Counted from the first letter of the stretch, positions 1-12,304 are shown. The stretch: 64,000 nucleotides of DNA from Sequoia sempervirens (GCA_007258455.2 VDFB02000003.1:37141733-37205732), one strand, 5' to 3'. Notes: generated from the sequence alone by a model not told the origin. A program made the numbers and translations.

Positions 1-360
1 TCACAGTAATCACAGATGCTTCAAGAGAGGGATTGGGAGTAGTATTAATGCAAGATGGACAAGTAGTAGCATATGAATCAAGGAAAATCAAGCAGCACGA
101 AGTGAACTACATGCCTTGTGATTTGGAATTAGCAGCCATAATTCATTCCTTACAGATGTGGAGGCATTATCTTTTGGGAAATCCATTTGAACTCAAGATA
201 GACCACTTAGGACTGAGATACATATTTACCTAGCCAAACCTTAATGCACGGTAGAGAAGGTGGTTGGAATTCCTTAGCGAGTATGACTTTGGAATTGAAT
301 ATATAGAAGGAAATGAGAACAAAGTGGTTGATGCTCTTAGTAGACAAATACATATGGCAG
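1..360 (+). pseudogene. Ty3/gypsy RNase H domain (decayed)
   Basis: This domain degrades the RNA strand of the RNA:DNA hybrid during reverse transcription. The TDAS motif at about 13-24 carries the first catalytic Asp. A Glu follows in DLELAA, an Asp in KIDHLG, and the last Asp in VVDALSR at about 325-345, so the catalytic set is still visible. An in-frame TAG at about 231 and another near 250 break the reading frame, and the trailing part is readable only with these stops. The N-terminal part of pol, including RT, is cut off by the window edge. Confidence 0.85.
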
Positions 361-395
361 CCATGATCTTAACAAGGTCTAACTTGAGATAGTAG

Positions 396-1357
396 GTGAG
401 TCAGAATCTTCCAGGGGATGAGCACTATGAGAGAGTGAAGAACGCCCTAGCAGTAAATCCTTCAAATCATCAGTTCGATGGGTATGAGATTGAACCAAAT
501 GGTATTTTGAGATATCATAGAAGGATGTATATTCTTGACTCTAGAGAGCTAAGGAAGTTGGTTTTAGAAGAAGTTCACAATGCACCTTATTCAGGACACC
601 CCGAAGTATCCAAGATGATCACGGAGTGAAGACTCTGTATTTTTGGCCTAAAATCAAGAAGGATGTAGTGGAGTATGTATCTAGATGCTTGGAGTTCCAG
701 TGAGTCAAGGTTGAGCATGCACATCCAGCTGGGTTATTGTATCCTCATGACATACCTGAGTATAAATGGCAGGTGATCAGTAAGGATTGTGTACAAGGAT
801 TGTCATTCAGCAAGAAAAAGCATGATGTTATCTTGGTCGTGATTGATAAGTTGACTAAGGTTGCACACTTCATTCTAGGAAACCTTAAGGATGGATTGTT
901 GATCTTGGCTAAGAAATTTTTTTAGGAGATATTCTGCTTGCATGGAGTTCTAGAGACTATCATTTCAAATAGGGACACACAGATGACCTCAAGGTTTTGG
1001 ATAACCCTAAATGTTGCATTGGGGATCAAATTGAATTTCAACTCGGCTTATCATCCTCAGACTGACGGGAAGACAGAGAGGGTGAATCAAGTAGTCGAAG
1101 ACCTCCTCTAAATGTATTGTATGGACCAACAGTATATGTGGGAAGAATATTTTCCTTTGGTAGAGTTTTCTTACAACAATTCTCATCATACATCCTTAGG
1201 CATGGCATCGTTTGAAGCCTTGTATGGGCGGAAGTGTCGTACCCCCATCTGTTGGGATAAATTGGAGGATAGTATCATAGTAGGATCTGAAATGCTTAAA
1301 GAAATGGAAGAACAAATGAGGGTCATTAAGAGTAGATTGAAGGAGGTAGCAAACTGA
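396..1357 (+). pseudogene. Ty3/gypsy integrase: zinc-binding and catalytic core (decayed)
   Basis: The integrase inserts the cDNA into the genome. The zinc-binding module shows the two His (VHNAPYSGHP) and the first Cys (RCLEF), but the second Cys of the usual CxxC is replaced by Phe and followed by a stop. In the core, the first catalytic Asp survives in the ISKDC segment. The second motif reads ISNRDTQ where ISDRD is usual, so the catalytic Asp has become Asn. The Glu survives in TDGKTERVNQ. The stretch ends with NNSHHTSLGMASFEALYGRKC, typical of this family. Several stops (about 627, 704, 923, 1109, 1355) split it into fragments. It is not functional. Confidence 0.88.
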
Positions 1358-1448
1358 TAGAAGAGTTATGCTGACAAGAATTGAACTCTTAGATAATTCA
1401 CAACCAAGGATAAAATTTTCTTGAGAGTTAAACCTCATAAATTTTTTT

Positions 1449-1823
1449 GTGGCATTTGGAAAGTATTCCAAGTTGGCTCCAATATATGTGGGACCATTTG
1501 AAGTCTTGGAAGTGATTAACCCAGTTGCTTATAGACTAGCTCTACCACCTGCTCTGGCTCAACTTCATAATGTTTTTCATGTTTCCTTGCTTAAGCCATA
1601 TCATTCTGATGTGACTCATGTGCTTGATTGGTAATCCTTGTAGGTACAGGATCCAGGAGTGGTGCTAGTGGAGCCCATTAGAATCTTGGATAGACACAAC
1701 GTTAAGTTGCAGAGGAGAGAAATTGCTTAGTTTAAAGTCCAATGGGACTAGTACTCAAAGGATAGTGCTACTTGGGAGGATGCGGAAGAAATAGAATGCT
1801 CCTTTCCACATTTTCTTTCTTGA
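1449..1823 (+). pseudogene. Integrase C-terminus plus chromodomain (decayed)
   Basis: The segment [20 protein letters not shown] and the following [11 protein letters not shown] form the usual GPF/Y-type integrase C-terminus. A frame interrupted by four stops then encodes VEPIRILDRH, REIA, FKVQWD and ATWEDAEEI, ending with FPHFLS and TGA at 1821. The spaced aromatic residues and the W-E-D ending match a chromodomain, the histone-mark reader that directs chromovirus integration into heterochromatin. Family identity is firm; function is lost through the stops. Confidence 0.86.
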
Positions 1824-1889
1824 AAAGGAAACTTCAATAATTTTGCTTGAAATTTTTTGTATTGAGATACTATGATATTCCATGCTTTA

Positions 1890-2098
1890 AATTTTGATGT
1901 GATACTGAAATAGACATATATATTTTGATGTTATGTTGAAATAGACATATATATTTTGATGTGATGTTGAAATAGACATATATACTCTAATGTGATGTTG
2001 AAATAGACATATATTCTGATGTGATGTTGAAATAGACATATATTCTGATGTGATGTTGAAATAGACACATATATTTTGATGTGATGTTGAGATAAACA
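1890..2098 (+). repeat. Tandem array, about six units of 29-31 bp
   Basis: About six adjacent copies of a unit close to GATGTGATGTTGAAATAGAC followed by an ATATAT tract lie between the end of the chromodomain and the polypurine tract of element A. Units differ by a few substitutions and by length of the AT run, so the array is moderately old. The open frames seen through it on either strand only reflect the repeat. Confidence 0.9.
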
Positions 2099-2168
2099 TG
2101 TATGTTCAAATTTGACATGATGTTAATTCCTTTTCGATTTACTAGACATCAGAATGACGTCTCTTACA

Positions 2169-2180
2169 AGAGGGGAAGGA
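2169..2180 (+). promoter_or_regulatory. Polypurine tract of element A
   Basis: The run AGAGGGGAAGGA ends directly before the LTR start TGTCATAACCC. This is the usual position and composition of the primer for plus-strand DNA synthesis, and it fixes the LTR boundary and the plus orientation. Confidence 0.88.
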
Positions 2181-2811
2181 TGTCATAACCCAATTTTTAT
2201 TGCATATTTATTATAATATGGAAAATTGAATTATTGAAAAAATTCAATGTATATTAAATGAAATTTTAAAATTTTAAAAAAATGAATGAAAGAAGTTGAC
2301 TGATGTTGACTTTGTGAACTTTTGGAAATTATTTTTTATGTTACCAAGAATAGAATTTCATTAATAAATTTGCAAGTGGAAGTGTGTGCAGTTGCAGGGT
2401 GATAGGTTGAAGGATGAGAACACAATTGAAGTAGGATTGTTTAGCCAGATCGAATGGTAAGCCAGTTGGAATCTGGGTGCACACACCACAAATGGCATGA
2501 TGACTTGCATTTGAACTATTTTTTCATATATAGAAGAACGTAATTTTATGACTTGAATTGTTTCAGTGATTGAAAATGAATGGCTTGTAGATTAAATAGT
2601 CTACTCAAACTCCGTGTTTTGATGAAAACGAAAGTAAGTATTGTAAAGAATGATTAAAAAGGATAAGAGATTTCATTATGTGAAAATTTAGTGAAAATAA
2701 ATTCTTTTAGTTTACATATATGGATGCTCGAGATGAAATTTAAGTTCCTTACTTAATTTAAATAATAGCATATGGAACTTATAAGCTCTTCCAAATGAAC
2801 AATTTTCACAT

Positions 2812-2985
2812 AGATGTATATATATATATATATATACATGTATGTAAATAAATGTGAATACATACATATATTATTTGAAAACATGGTAAATATGAATGAA
2901 ATCATATAAATACATATAGATATATATGTATATATATATTACATATCTATATATATACATACATATACATATATACGTACACATT
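2812..2985. repeat. TA/CATA microsatellites inside the LTR
   Basis: Alternating TA and TACA tracts are concentrated at about 2815-2880 and 2920-2985. They are simple sequence within the non-coding LTR of element A. Confidence 0.85.
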
Positions 2986-4554
2986 TAAATTCATATCGAA
3001 TTCAAATTCAATTTAATTAATATTCTAAATCGGACTATTTGAAATCAATGAGAAATCACCAAGGCATCCCACGAAGGACATGGACTGTCACAGGTTTAAT
3101 GACAATATTCAAACCAAGTAGTGGTTGGCAGTGAGCAATAATGCCAATGCCCGAAAACATGGAAAAGACAGTGTTGTTTCCATTTTGAAGGATACCCCAG
3201 CGAAAAAGTAGACAAAAGAGAAGAAATTGGGGTTTGAAGGAAAAAAGCAGAAGAAGAACTCAAGAAAGGGGAAAATCTAAGGGAAACATCACAAAAGCTT
3301 GTATTGGAGGTAAATCAATTTCCTTTAGTAATCGACTTGTTATTATTGCCATTATTGAATCATGCTTGAAGTATTTTTTCATTTTAATCGAGTGTTTTCA
3401 TAGCACAATAAAAATGTGAGTTGTTGTTCTATGTTTAAATAGGCCTTGAGCCAAATTTATTAAGTTTTTTCGACCACCTTGTGGAGGTCGCATGGCCTAT
3501 AACCTACTTAGTATGGAAAACATACAAGTTTAGAGCCTTTGCGACTGTGTGCAGAGCTAGGCCTAGGCTCAAGAGCCTTAAATGGCTCAACCATCATCTT
3601 TATTTTGCACGATGATGCTTAGCCTTATGAAGGCTATCTGAATTTATTCCAATTGACTGTGTTGTTTTGTAAAGGTTATTCTTTGAAAGGATCAAATAAC
3701 GATCATGTGGGAGGGGCATGATTCCCTGTATTTATTTTGCATAAATATTAATGCTTGTTATCGGATGGTCGATAATAGTAAAGGGGCTTATCGAATGCTT
3801 TTAGAGCTTGCATATGTATGTGTATTGTTATTTTTTGTGTAGCCGACATCGTTTGATAGGAACGATGGTATGATTCTAAGTTTCAGATTCACCAAGCCTT
3901 GCTTTGGGTCGATCTAAAAGATCGACGGGCTGATTCTTGAATGCATAAATGGTACAGACATAAGTCTGCATGTTGAATATTATTACATGCATAGTATAAA
4001 CTAGTAAGCCCTTATGTACAATTTCGAATATAACTCTTGATGATAAGAAAGAAAGCACCTGACCTATGAGATTGGTCAAATCCAAAGCAACCTTGGATTT
4101 TTTTTTGTATCTTGAATAGGCATGAGTATGGTTAGAACCTGAAATTTTTATGCCTTTCTTTTGACTGAAATATTTGCTCAAGTTTTTCATCGACAAACAT
4201 GTCGAACTTAGTTTTCTTTATAATATTAAAGTTTCTCATCAAATTTTTAGTGATGAAATTGTTCAAGATCTGAATAATAGGTATGTTGTTTTCATGTATG
4301 AAATTGGGCTATTTGATTTGTTAGAGAAATATTTTGGCTTGCATGAAATTGACAATGAGAAGCTATAGAAAATATTTGATACTAGAAAAACAACATTATT
4401 TATTCTCAGTTCATTGTGGAAAACCCATTCTATTTTAAAACAGTGAACATTTATTTGTAAAGTGATCATTTAGCATGTAAACAACTTGAAATCAGCATTG
4501 AGTAACTACAAATAGTGTATGTTATGTCGGAAAATGACATTATCTGTCTTTAAA

Positions 4555-4805
4555 TGTAACTGTTTAGTTTGAAACAGTATTGTATTTATGTAAACAATGA
4601 TTATTCTTTTGCAAACGACACCTTTTTGTTGTTAAGTTATTCTTGTAGCTAAAAAATAGCCTTGCTCATTAAACTGTTTAGCTGGAACAACTTTGAATAG
4701 TTGTAAACAGTGAATTTTCTTTTAGAAACAACTTGCCTTATAACTATTTAGTAGGAAACAGTACTGGTTATGTTTAAACGATGAATGTTCATATGTAAAC
4801 AACAA
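4555..4805. repeat. Degenerate tandem repeat, about 60-bp unit
   Basis: Three diverged units begin near 4560, 4673 and 4741. Each starts with a CTGTTTAG-like box, then GGAAACAGT, a TATGTAAACA-like box, GTGAATGTTC and a terminal GTAAACAAC. A partial unit with AAACAGTGAACATT lies at about 4437-4465. The array is inside the LTR of element A. Its role is unknown; LTR repeats of this kind can be enhancer-like, but nothing here proves it. Confidence 0.65.
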
Positions 4806-5945
4806 TGTGAGAGTATCACAGTTTTATGTGAATGAAAAATAAACAACAATATGTGTGAAACTATTAACATAGACTTGTTCTGATTCTTTATTTTTAACAA
4901 CAAAAATGTCAAATGAAATATTATTATTAAATGATTGTAATCCTAGACTTCGTCTATGTACATACACATACTTTTGGCATACCTTCTTTTGTTCTTAGTT
5001 CATTTTTAAATGGAAAATGCTTATTGATGAAAAGCATATAGTAGTCATAAGAATGATATGACTAATTGTTGAATTACTCTACTGAATCATAAATCTAATT
5101 TATGTTTAGAGATTAAATTAGTAATCTAATTCTTCTTTTGAAGATATATGTGAAAGAATATTCTAATACTTGAACGGAATAGTGATACCTTAGCTAACTA
5201 GAGCACCTCAGGGTAGATGCTACTAGAGGGTAGATAGCTGTTATGATATCTTGTATAGTAGAAAGTTACCTTCTGGGATGGGTGTCAAAATGGAGTTCAA
5301 AGAGTATAGGTTTTCTTTACTAGAACCTATTGTTTGTTGTTGTTGCAACACATTTATTATGCTTGGCCAAGCAATATAGTTCATTTGTATGTATGAACTC
5401 TATGATTTCACTCTCTACCATTCCTAGCATAGATCTTACAATTTTCTTTTCTAACTTGTAGATAGAAATTGCATGTTGATGTACGGGCACGCACCAAATT
5501 CCACCTTGTAGATTGTTCTCTTGCTAAACTTTCCGTGTAGGGTCGGGCATTCTTCAAGTCAGAAGAATTCTAGGGAAGTGTAAGCTTCGTGGTTGGGTGG
5601 TAAAGCGCTTCAACCATGTTCTCATCGACCAGTGGAGGCAAGCGTCAAAGAAGAACCTTAGTTGTTCACAAGACTATTTTAGTCTAAGATGTAACTTGAT
5701 GTAATGAATTCATGTATATGATGTAAAGTGTACAATGTAATGACTTTGTGGCCTTAGGAGCCAAGTCAAACTTGATATTGTAATTTGACTTTTGAAGTGA
5801 ATATATAAATTATTGACTCATTTTAAATGGACATGTGTAGCTATGATTGACTTTAGCCACTAGTTATATATTTTTACTTTGGAATATATTCATGTGTCAA
5901 ATACAATAATGTTAATTAAGGAATAATTTAGGATGGGTTATTACA

Positions 5946-7959
5946 CGTGAATTCATTCGTTTTGATTGATTGATTCAATCCTTGTTTGAATTCATTTATT
6001 TAAGCAACCTTGATCTCATTGGTAAGTGGGATCATATCTTGTGCTTTTGGTTTCTTTCATTGAATTCTTATTGCATCAATCAATTCCATATTTTCCCCTT
6101 ACATAAACCTTGACAATGTAGTCACACATGGTACCTTTTGTGAAAACTTGGAAGAGGTTTTGAATTTTGAGGTTTAGGACAACAAGTGCAAAAAAAATCT
6201 ACTTCTAGGTTGAAAGCCTACAATTTCAAAAATTACGATGAGAACCCCATTTGTGGGAATTTTGTGCAAAATAGAAGGAGAGTTTCAAATATCAAATTGA
6301 AAGAGGTGAAGCCTAGTTCCTTAGTGAAACTCTGTAAATTCACATTTTAATCTCCTATATTCCTTTTAGAAACTTTGTGATAAATTAATGTGAAATTTCC
6401 ATGAGGGTTTGGACATACAATGGAACAACTTACTTCCACCTCTTGACTAAAATCCCATATTCTACACTTTTCTCAAAGTTTTGATTTAAATATGAAGGGA
6501 TATGGAAGGATTGACTAAACATTAAGATGGTATGGATCATATAAGCTTGAATTTCCATTTATCTACTAAAATTTCACAAAGATAATGCACTTTGGACCTA
6601 TAAGATACCTATAAGATATTGTAGGGATTTGAAAGTGGTCAAGTGGTCACTCCAAAGGAGATGAACATCTAGAAATCCCTTGAGATTTTATAAGACAAGT
6701 TTTATAGAGGGTTTTTTTCATTTACTATGAGAGTATTTTATTTGGAAGGACCATACATCAAGAGATTTTGAATAATATGTTGCATGTTTGGCAGTATATT
6801 AAAAGTCAACAAAATTACACTTTCAAGGATTATGAACATTTTAGCCAATAAATGGGAGGTTTGTGGGAAAGGGGGGGACTTCATGAGGTCAATAAATTAA
6901 TTCTAGATGTCCATGTAGCCCCTCATAATTTTTTATTTTCACAAATAAGACCATAAAATTAAAAAATTTAAAGGAAAAAACCTAAATCACTTGTAAACAA
7001 CCTAAAGTTCAGACACATGAAGCTTATCCATCATTTAACTTTGAAGCACATTCTCTTAAGACTAGTGTGAGGAACAAGAGAAACCAAGGAAATAAAAACA
7101 AAGTAAAGTAAAAATAAAAAATGGGTCCACACTTTTCCAAAAGAAAAATTGGACATGTGTGTAGGGCACAACAAATCTTCTTCATTTATTGTTATCTGTG
7201 TATGACATTCTTGGCATCACAAGAGTTCAAGATCATTAAGCCCTTAGCTAATAGATATTTCACTTCAATTATTGGTTAATATCCCTTTATTTCATGTATA
7301 TTTTGCTACGTCTATATATTAATACACTTTATTATGCTCCACATGTTGTTCATACTTCTATTTGTACCATAATTCATCTATGTGCATTCCCTACATCCCT
7401 TACATGTCTTAATATTATCTATCCACACCATCTTACCACACATTATATTTATTGTTCACATTGAAGACGTAGAAGGGAAATAAGTAATTTAAACAATGAA
7501 ATAAACCCCTAATATACACCCACACATACCACTAATTAATCTATAAGAAGGTGTGTCCCCAATATTGAGAAACCTTCTAAGAGATCCTTTAACACCTCTT
7601 TTTGCTCACACAATCTAATGTGTGTGGTTGCGCTCTTTATTTTTGTTATTGTCACTCTTTAATCCAACAAAATTACTTTGCATTAAGGTATTTTCATTAA
7701 AAATGTCTTGGGAGAGGGTTGATTTATAGATTGTTTAGGTGGTTGATCAATGATTGAGATTGAACCATGAGATCAATGGTTAAGGATTCTTCAGAGGTTT
7801 GTATGAATGGGATACCTCCAAGTGACACCTCATGATTGATGCACTTGGAGAGAAGGATCAAGTATATTTGGATGGTTTAGATTGACTTGATTTGAATGGA
7901 TGGTTTAGATTAAGATTCATCACACATGTGCAAGAAGGACCATAGAGAAGAGTGATATG
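5946..7959. other. Unassigned AT-rich interval
   Basis: This 2.0-kb stretch lies between the end of element A and the start of the LTR of element B. I see no long open frame, no recognisable domain, no clear terminal repeats and no RNA gene. It is probably old decayed repeat sequence. Confidence 0.6.
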
Positions 7960-8273
7960 TGTAGACACCTAGAAATGACAAATATATTTTTATCTTGTCA
8001 TGTTACCATTATCCTCATCAATTCTTCTATCTATATTACTTAAATTTAATATTCTCTCTTTTCATTCAGAATAATTAAATATTTTTTTATTATTTAATTA
8101 TCTTAACTTTTTATCATATCTATATTAATTAAAAATAATAATTATTTAGTTAATTTATCATTTATAATTTTTCCTCCAACATTAATTAAAATCAAATTCA
8201 AATTATCTTTGGTCAATTATAATTAAATCATTTATAAAAATTATTTAATTATCTAACACTCCTCTTAATAATT

Positions 8274-9509
8274 AAATAAATTAAAATAGTGGGTGGATGG
8301 GTGGGCGCCTCTCCACACCCCTGGTTGTGGAGAGGTCGTTGATGTGGTGATCGCCAGTCATTATTTTTTTGCCTCGATGACAAATTGGCCATAATGGCAT
8401 CATGTTTCTTCATGCTTGGGAAAGAGCTTTAATTAAATTTCAGGATCATCTACGGGTATCGTCACTCGATATATTGTCTGTTGGTAGGTGGCAATATGTG
8501 AAATGATTTAGGGTATACTCTCCATAGTATGTGAGGTGGCTATCAATTAGTTCCTCAGGGCACTCATGATCAGGGTGTGTTTAAACATTTCCATCACTGC
8601 TCATTTCCTTATGGCGATGTTTAATATATGTGTCTCTGCAATTGAAATGGCGTGTGATGGCAGACACCCCAGTTTAATCATTGAGTTCTAAAAGACAAAT
8701 GGCATTTTTGGGCCTAGTGACGTCTTTGTGGCTCAAATGTATGATTTTGCATCTCAATTTCCTCATTCTCTCAACAGTGAAGTTCCTGGTTGGGAAGGGA
8801 TTTCTAGATGGTGGGGAGGGTTATCGGTTCGAATCATATATTTCTTCTTGGGTTCTGGCCAGTTTGTTGGACGTGGGTGTGGAAAAAGCAAAGGCAAAGG
8901 TGATTATGATCAAACTTTTCAAAAAGGATTTGTTGGTTGGCTTGGACGAGACTTTGGTGGCCGTCTCTATGGGTGTTGGTTGCCCTCAACAAAGCTATTT
9001 GGGGTTGCATGCTGTCTACGGGGCTATAGTAAGGTACTATCCGTTCCTACTAGACATCCTTGGAGCGGACCTATTTGGTCATCGCAGGTTGACAGAGCCA
9101 GTGGCGGAGTTCCTCAAGCTAAGGTTCGACATCACACAGGCAAGGAACAAGAATTGGCGCTACAATTTTTGTGTGTTTTCCCAACGCAATTTGTGGTAAT
9201 GGGGGTTGGTTTGGTTAATATGGTCTTGGGTTCTTTGTGTTGCATTGGTGGCTAATTGGGAAGCACAATACTGTTAGGTATAGCAATCTGCCTAGTTTTT
9301 GTAATGCCCAGGCAAATTTTGGTATAATACTTGGGGTCTATGTTGCTAGGGATTGTATGGGTTTGCTTGCTATGGCAGTCTGGTTGGGTCCATTTGGCTT
9401 CATCCTAGGTGATATCTTGATACTTTGCTTAGGGAAAATTTTGTAAACTTTCATTTACAGTTAATAGAAATCTCTTACCTTTATCGAAAAATAAAAATAA
9501 ATAAAAATA
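8274..9509 (+). mobile_element. Possible LINE-like insertion in the LTR
   Basis: A 1.2-kb GC-richer block sits inside the very AT-rich LTR of element B. It ends in a run of ATAAAAATAAA after CTTTATCG, like the A-rich 3' tail of a target-primed retroposon. AAATAAATTAAAATA at 8274-8288 and AAATAAATAAAAATA at 9495-9509 match at 14 of 15 positions and could be target duplications, but in such AT-rich DNA this is weak. Two overlapping open frames (8681-9199, 172 aa; 8728-9255, 175 aa) and a third (9237-9446) are present. I do not recognise any of these products, and no RT motif is visible. It could instead be a 5'-truncated LINE tail or a retroposed transcript. Confidence 0.45.
8308..8335. repeat. 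Perfect 10-bp inverted repeat (hairpin)
   Basis: CCTCTCCACA at 8308-8317 is exactly complementary to TGTGGAGAGG at 8326-8335, with an 8-base loop. It lies about 20 bases inside the left edge of the putative LINE-like insert. Confidence 0.85.
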
Positions 9510-10114
9510 ATTTAGTTAAATTTAAATTATCTTTCCTTCCAAAATATATATATACATATATACATATATTTTATTTATTTCTCCAATCATACATTTGAAT
9601 AGAAAAAAAATCATTTAATTCCTTCAACTATCCCACTCTATTAATTCAAAATTTAGCTCCTACCCTGTCTTAATTTTTCCTATCCATTGATCTTTCCAAT
9701 TAATCTCCACCATTGATCAAATATCAAGTGAAGCATATAAATGAAGGCTTTATTGATTCATATCCCCCAGACTACATTATGATCAAGAATACATTATCAA
9801 GCTATCAAGCTATCATCAACAAGCATTATCAAACAAGAGTGTCATTTATCTGCTATCTTTGAGCAAATATCATCATCGTATTATTATTGTACTATCATGA
9901 TTATGCTATTTTGAAGAGCAACCCACATATCATTTTCAAACTACTATCAAAGAAATAATGGATCAAATCAAGGTATTTTATATGGTGTAATTATTTTATT
10001 ATTTAATTTTATGCATAGATCTTGAGCTCTATTAAGTGATTGTTGAGTGTAAATTTTTTACTTGCATTGCAATGTTACTATTTTTTGTGATTCACATTTT
10101 TATCATCCATATTT

Positions 10115-10132
10115 TGGCACGCCTAGTGGGAC
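10115..10132 (+). promoter_or_regulatory. Primer-binding site of element B
   Basis: TGGCACGCCTAGTGGGAC lies nine bases after the LTR end. It differs at only two positions from the primer-binding site of element C (28238-28255), so both elements use the same kind of tRNA primer. I cannot name the tRNA with certainty. Confidence 0.75.
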
Positions 10133-10789
10133 CCACATCCCTATTTTATCTTTGTTTTTGAAGGTTTTTCTAACCCTATCTTGCTAGTTTTTAGTTCTTT
10201 TATGCAAAAAAATATTTGGAGCTAACTTTTGCAAGTTGAAGATAAAACCCAAGTTTTAAAATATTTCAACACATCTCTCAAACGGTGAAGAATTTTTCTA
10301 CATTTTTTGTATTGAAGGTTGGGAATCATCTTAGGAGACTATAGTAAAAAATTAAAACTCATATCATCAATATTTGGTGAGTTATTGTCATTTTATGGTT
10401 TTTAATAAATCAAGTTTTTAGATCGTAAATCGATGAATTTTTAGGGAAAGTTTATATTTTTGGAAATATCTAAGAAATTAAATAGGGTTATGCTCTTTGG
10501 ATTTTAATTTTTGAGGTAAAAAAAAGTGATGAAATTATCAGATCTATGTCGACCAATTTTTTACATAAATATGTTTTTTAAGGCACAAATTAAGAAAAAT
10601 TTTAGATATTTTTATATTTTTAGAAAGCTCTCAAAATTTTAAAAGGGGTTTATTTTTTGCATTTTTAATTTTAAGGCCAAAAATATTGCAAAATAATCGG
10701 ATCTAGTTGACTATGTGAAATTTAAAAAATAAATATGAAATTGCAATCTTGTGATAAATATACCTTTTATTTACATTTATTTTTCTACA

Positions 10790-11400
10790 TCATAAGGAAT
10801 TCATTGGTGCTATCAATTTTTGCTTTAGACTATCCTCTTTGGCATGTTTTCACACATTTAAAATTGGGCTTAAAATTTATCATTCACATTTTGATTTGGG
10901 ATCTAAAATGAACCATTGTATTTTAATCCTCAATTTCTACTTACATATGCTATCCTCTTGCACATTAGAGTGATCTTGGTGATTAAAAAAAAGTGAGCTT
11001 GTTATTATTTACTAGGCTTGTTTGTTGGTCTTTCTGTGTAGAGATTGAAAATTCAAAGTGTTAAAAAATATATCCTGGAGATCCTCATGTTGGATCAAGG
11101 GTTTTCAGATTTGGCATTATAAATCAAGTAGATTTTCTCTAAGTTACCCTCTCTTTCTATATTTCAAGTGCTCATAGCTTTTTTGGTCCATTAGAAAATC
11201 ATTATTTGTCTTAGACTATTATGTTTGTGTGTTTTCCTCACATTTGAAAGTGGGCTTAAAATTAATCTCTTACATTTGGATTTGGGATCTAAAATAAACC
11301 ATTGTCTTTTAATCCCTAAGATCTATTTATACATATGCTCTCCTCTTGTGTCTTAGGGTGATCCCGAGGATCAAAAATATGTAATCTTGTTTTCTTTTTT
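10790..11400. repeat. Diverged direct duplication, about 220-bp copies, 386-bp offset
   Basis: The copies 10790-11020 and 11176-11400 share in order CTTTAGACTAT, TTTTCACACATTT, GGGCTTAAAATT, GATTTGGGATCTAAAAT, AACCATTGT and ACATATGCT. The GGGCTTAAAATT box occurs at 10866 and 11252. Divergence is substantial, so this is an old duplication within the leader of element B. Confidence 0.75.
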
Positions 11401-12304
11401 AGGATTTTGCCTAGGGATTTCATCACTCTATGGGATGACCTCAACTCCCATGTTCCAACAGAGTATAAAGAGTGGGGGTGAATCAAAAGACACACCTCTT
11501 GGAAGTGGAATCTTGTTAATATTGGCTAAACCTCTAAGAACTTTATACCTTAGAGTGGTGAAGGTGGAGAGTGTGTTGCCCTCTCCTCCTGATTGTTTGA
11601 ATTTATTCTCTTTCATCTACAAGTTTGACCTCATGTACCCTTGTAGTATATAGAGGATACCCCTAGTTGAGCTTCTAAATCCTAGTTGGAAATGTTTGAC
11701 CATCTTTTCTTATGGTTCCTTGTTCCTACAAGGATTGATAAACCCACTTGAGTAGGCATTTTCATGTGTCTTGTGTGTTTGAATGTTTAAAAACACCTTC
11801 CCCACTTAAAACCAAAAAAGGACACAAAATCCAAATTGATCCATAAGAAAATTATCTTTTGCATTATATCTTTGTGTGTTTTTAATATTTGAACAAATTG
11901 AAAATTTTCAAAAATGATAAAAATCAAAACATTCCAAAAAAAATAAAATCGAAAGAAAACAAGCAAATCTATTGTATTTGTCTTCTTAGATTTGAAGTTG
12001 TTAACATGCTTGATGCATCTTTATATGTTGAAAATTTAAACAACAATTTTTTATATATCAAATGCTAAAATAAAGTGTCCAAAACAAAAATGCATTGCTT
12101 AAAACCACTTTTGGGAACCATAACAATTCTTTTAACATATCTTGAAATAAAAACATCTTACACTATTTAATTGGACCTTACACTATTATCTTTGATAAAG
12201 GCTTGGAGGAGAATCAAACTTTTAGGATATTTTCATATCATTATAAATTTTTTATCAAAGTTCTAATATAGATCTCCTATCTATTATCTCTATCATTATC
12301 AATT

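Larger units (their letters stand above)
1..5945 (+). mobile_element. Ty3/gypsy chromovirus (Del/Tekay-type), 3' part
   Basis: This is the 3' portion of a plus-strand LTR retrotransposon whose 5' LTR, gag and reverse transcriptase lie left of the window. In order it holds RNase H, integrase zinc-binding region, integrase core, integrase C-terminus, chromodomain, a 30-bp tandem array, a polypurine tract and one full LTR. A chromodomain after the integrase is diagnostic of chromoviruses; the residue patterns look most like the Del/Tekay branch, which is my inference. The coding part is split by many stops and frame changes, so the copy is dead. The right flank CGTGA (5946-5950) is the expected target-site duplication, but its partner is outside the window. 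Confidence 0.88.
2181..5945 (+). repeat. 3' LTR of element A (3765 bp)
   Basis: The LTR begins TGTCATAACCC right after the polypurine tract and ends GGGTTATTACA. These ends are inverted repeats with 10 of 11 positions matching. No recognisable protein is encoded; short open frames inside are scattered and unlike known families. It contains AT microsatellites near 2.8-3.0 kb and a degenerate array near 4.6-4.8 kb. The length is large for a Ty3/gypsy LTR. The matching 5' LTR is outside the window, so age cannot be estimated here. Confidence 0.85.
7960..10105 (+). repeat. 5' LTR of element B, with an internal insertion
   Basis: It starts TGTAGACACC and ends ATTTTTATCA, nine bases before the primer-binding site. 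The TGTAGACAC start is shared with the solo LTR at 14369 and with the LTRs of element F. A TATAAA box is at 9736-9741. The GC-richer block 8289-9494 has different composition and an A-rich tail and looks like a later insertion; without it the LTR is about 0.93 kb. Confidence 0.72.

Noticed and set aside
1887..2099. 70-residue minus-strand repetitive frame
   Set aside because: It is a translation of the 30-bp tandem array.
5550..5640. tRNA-like stretch with GGTTGGGTGGTAAAGCGCTT
   Set aside because: I could not form an acceptor stem or anticodon arm, and it lies within an LTR.
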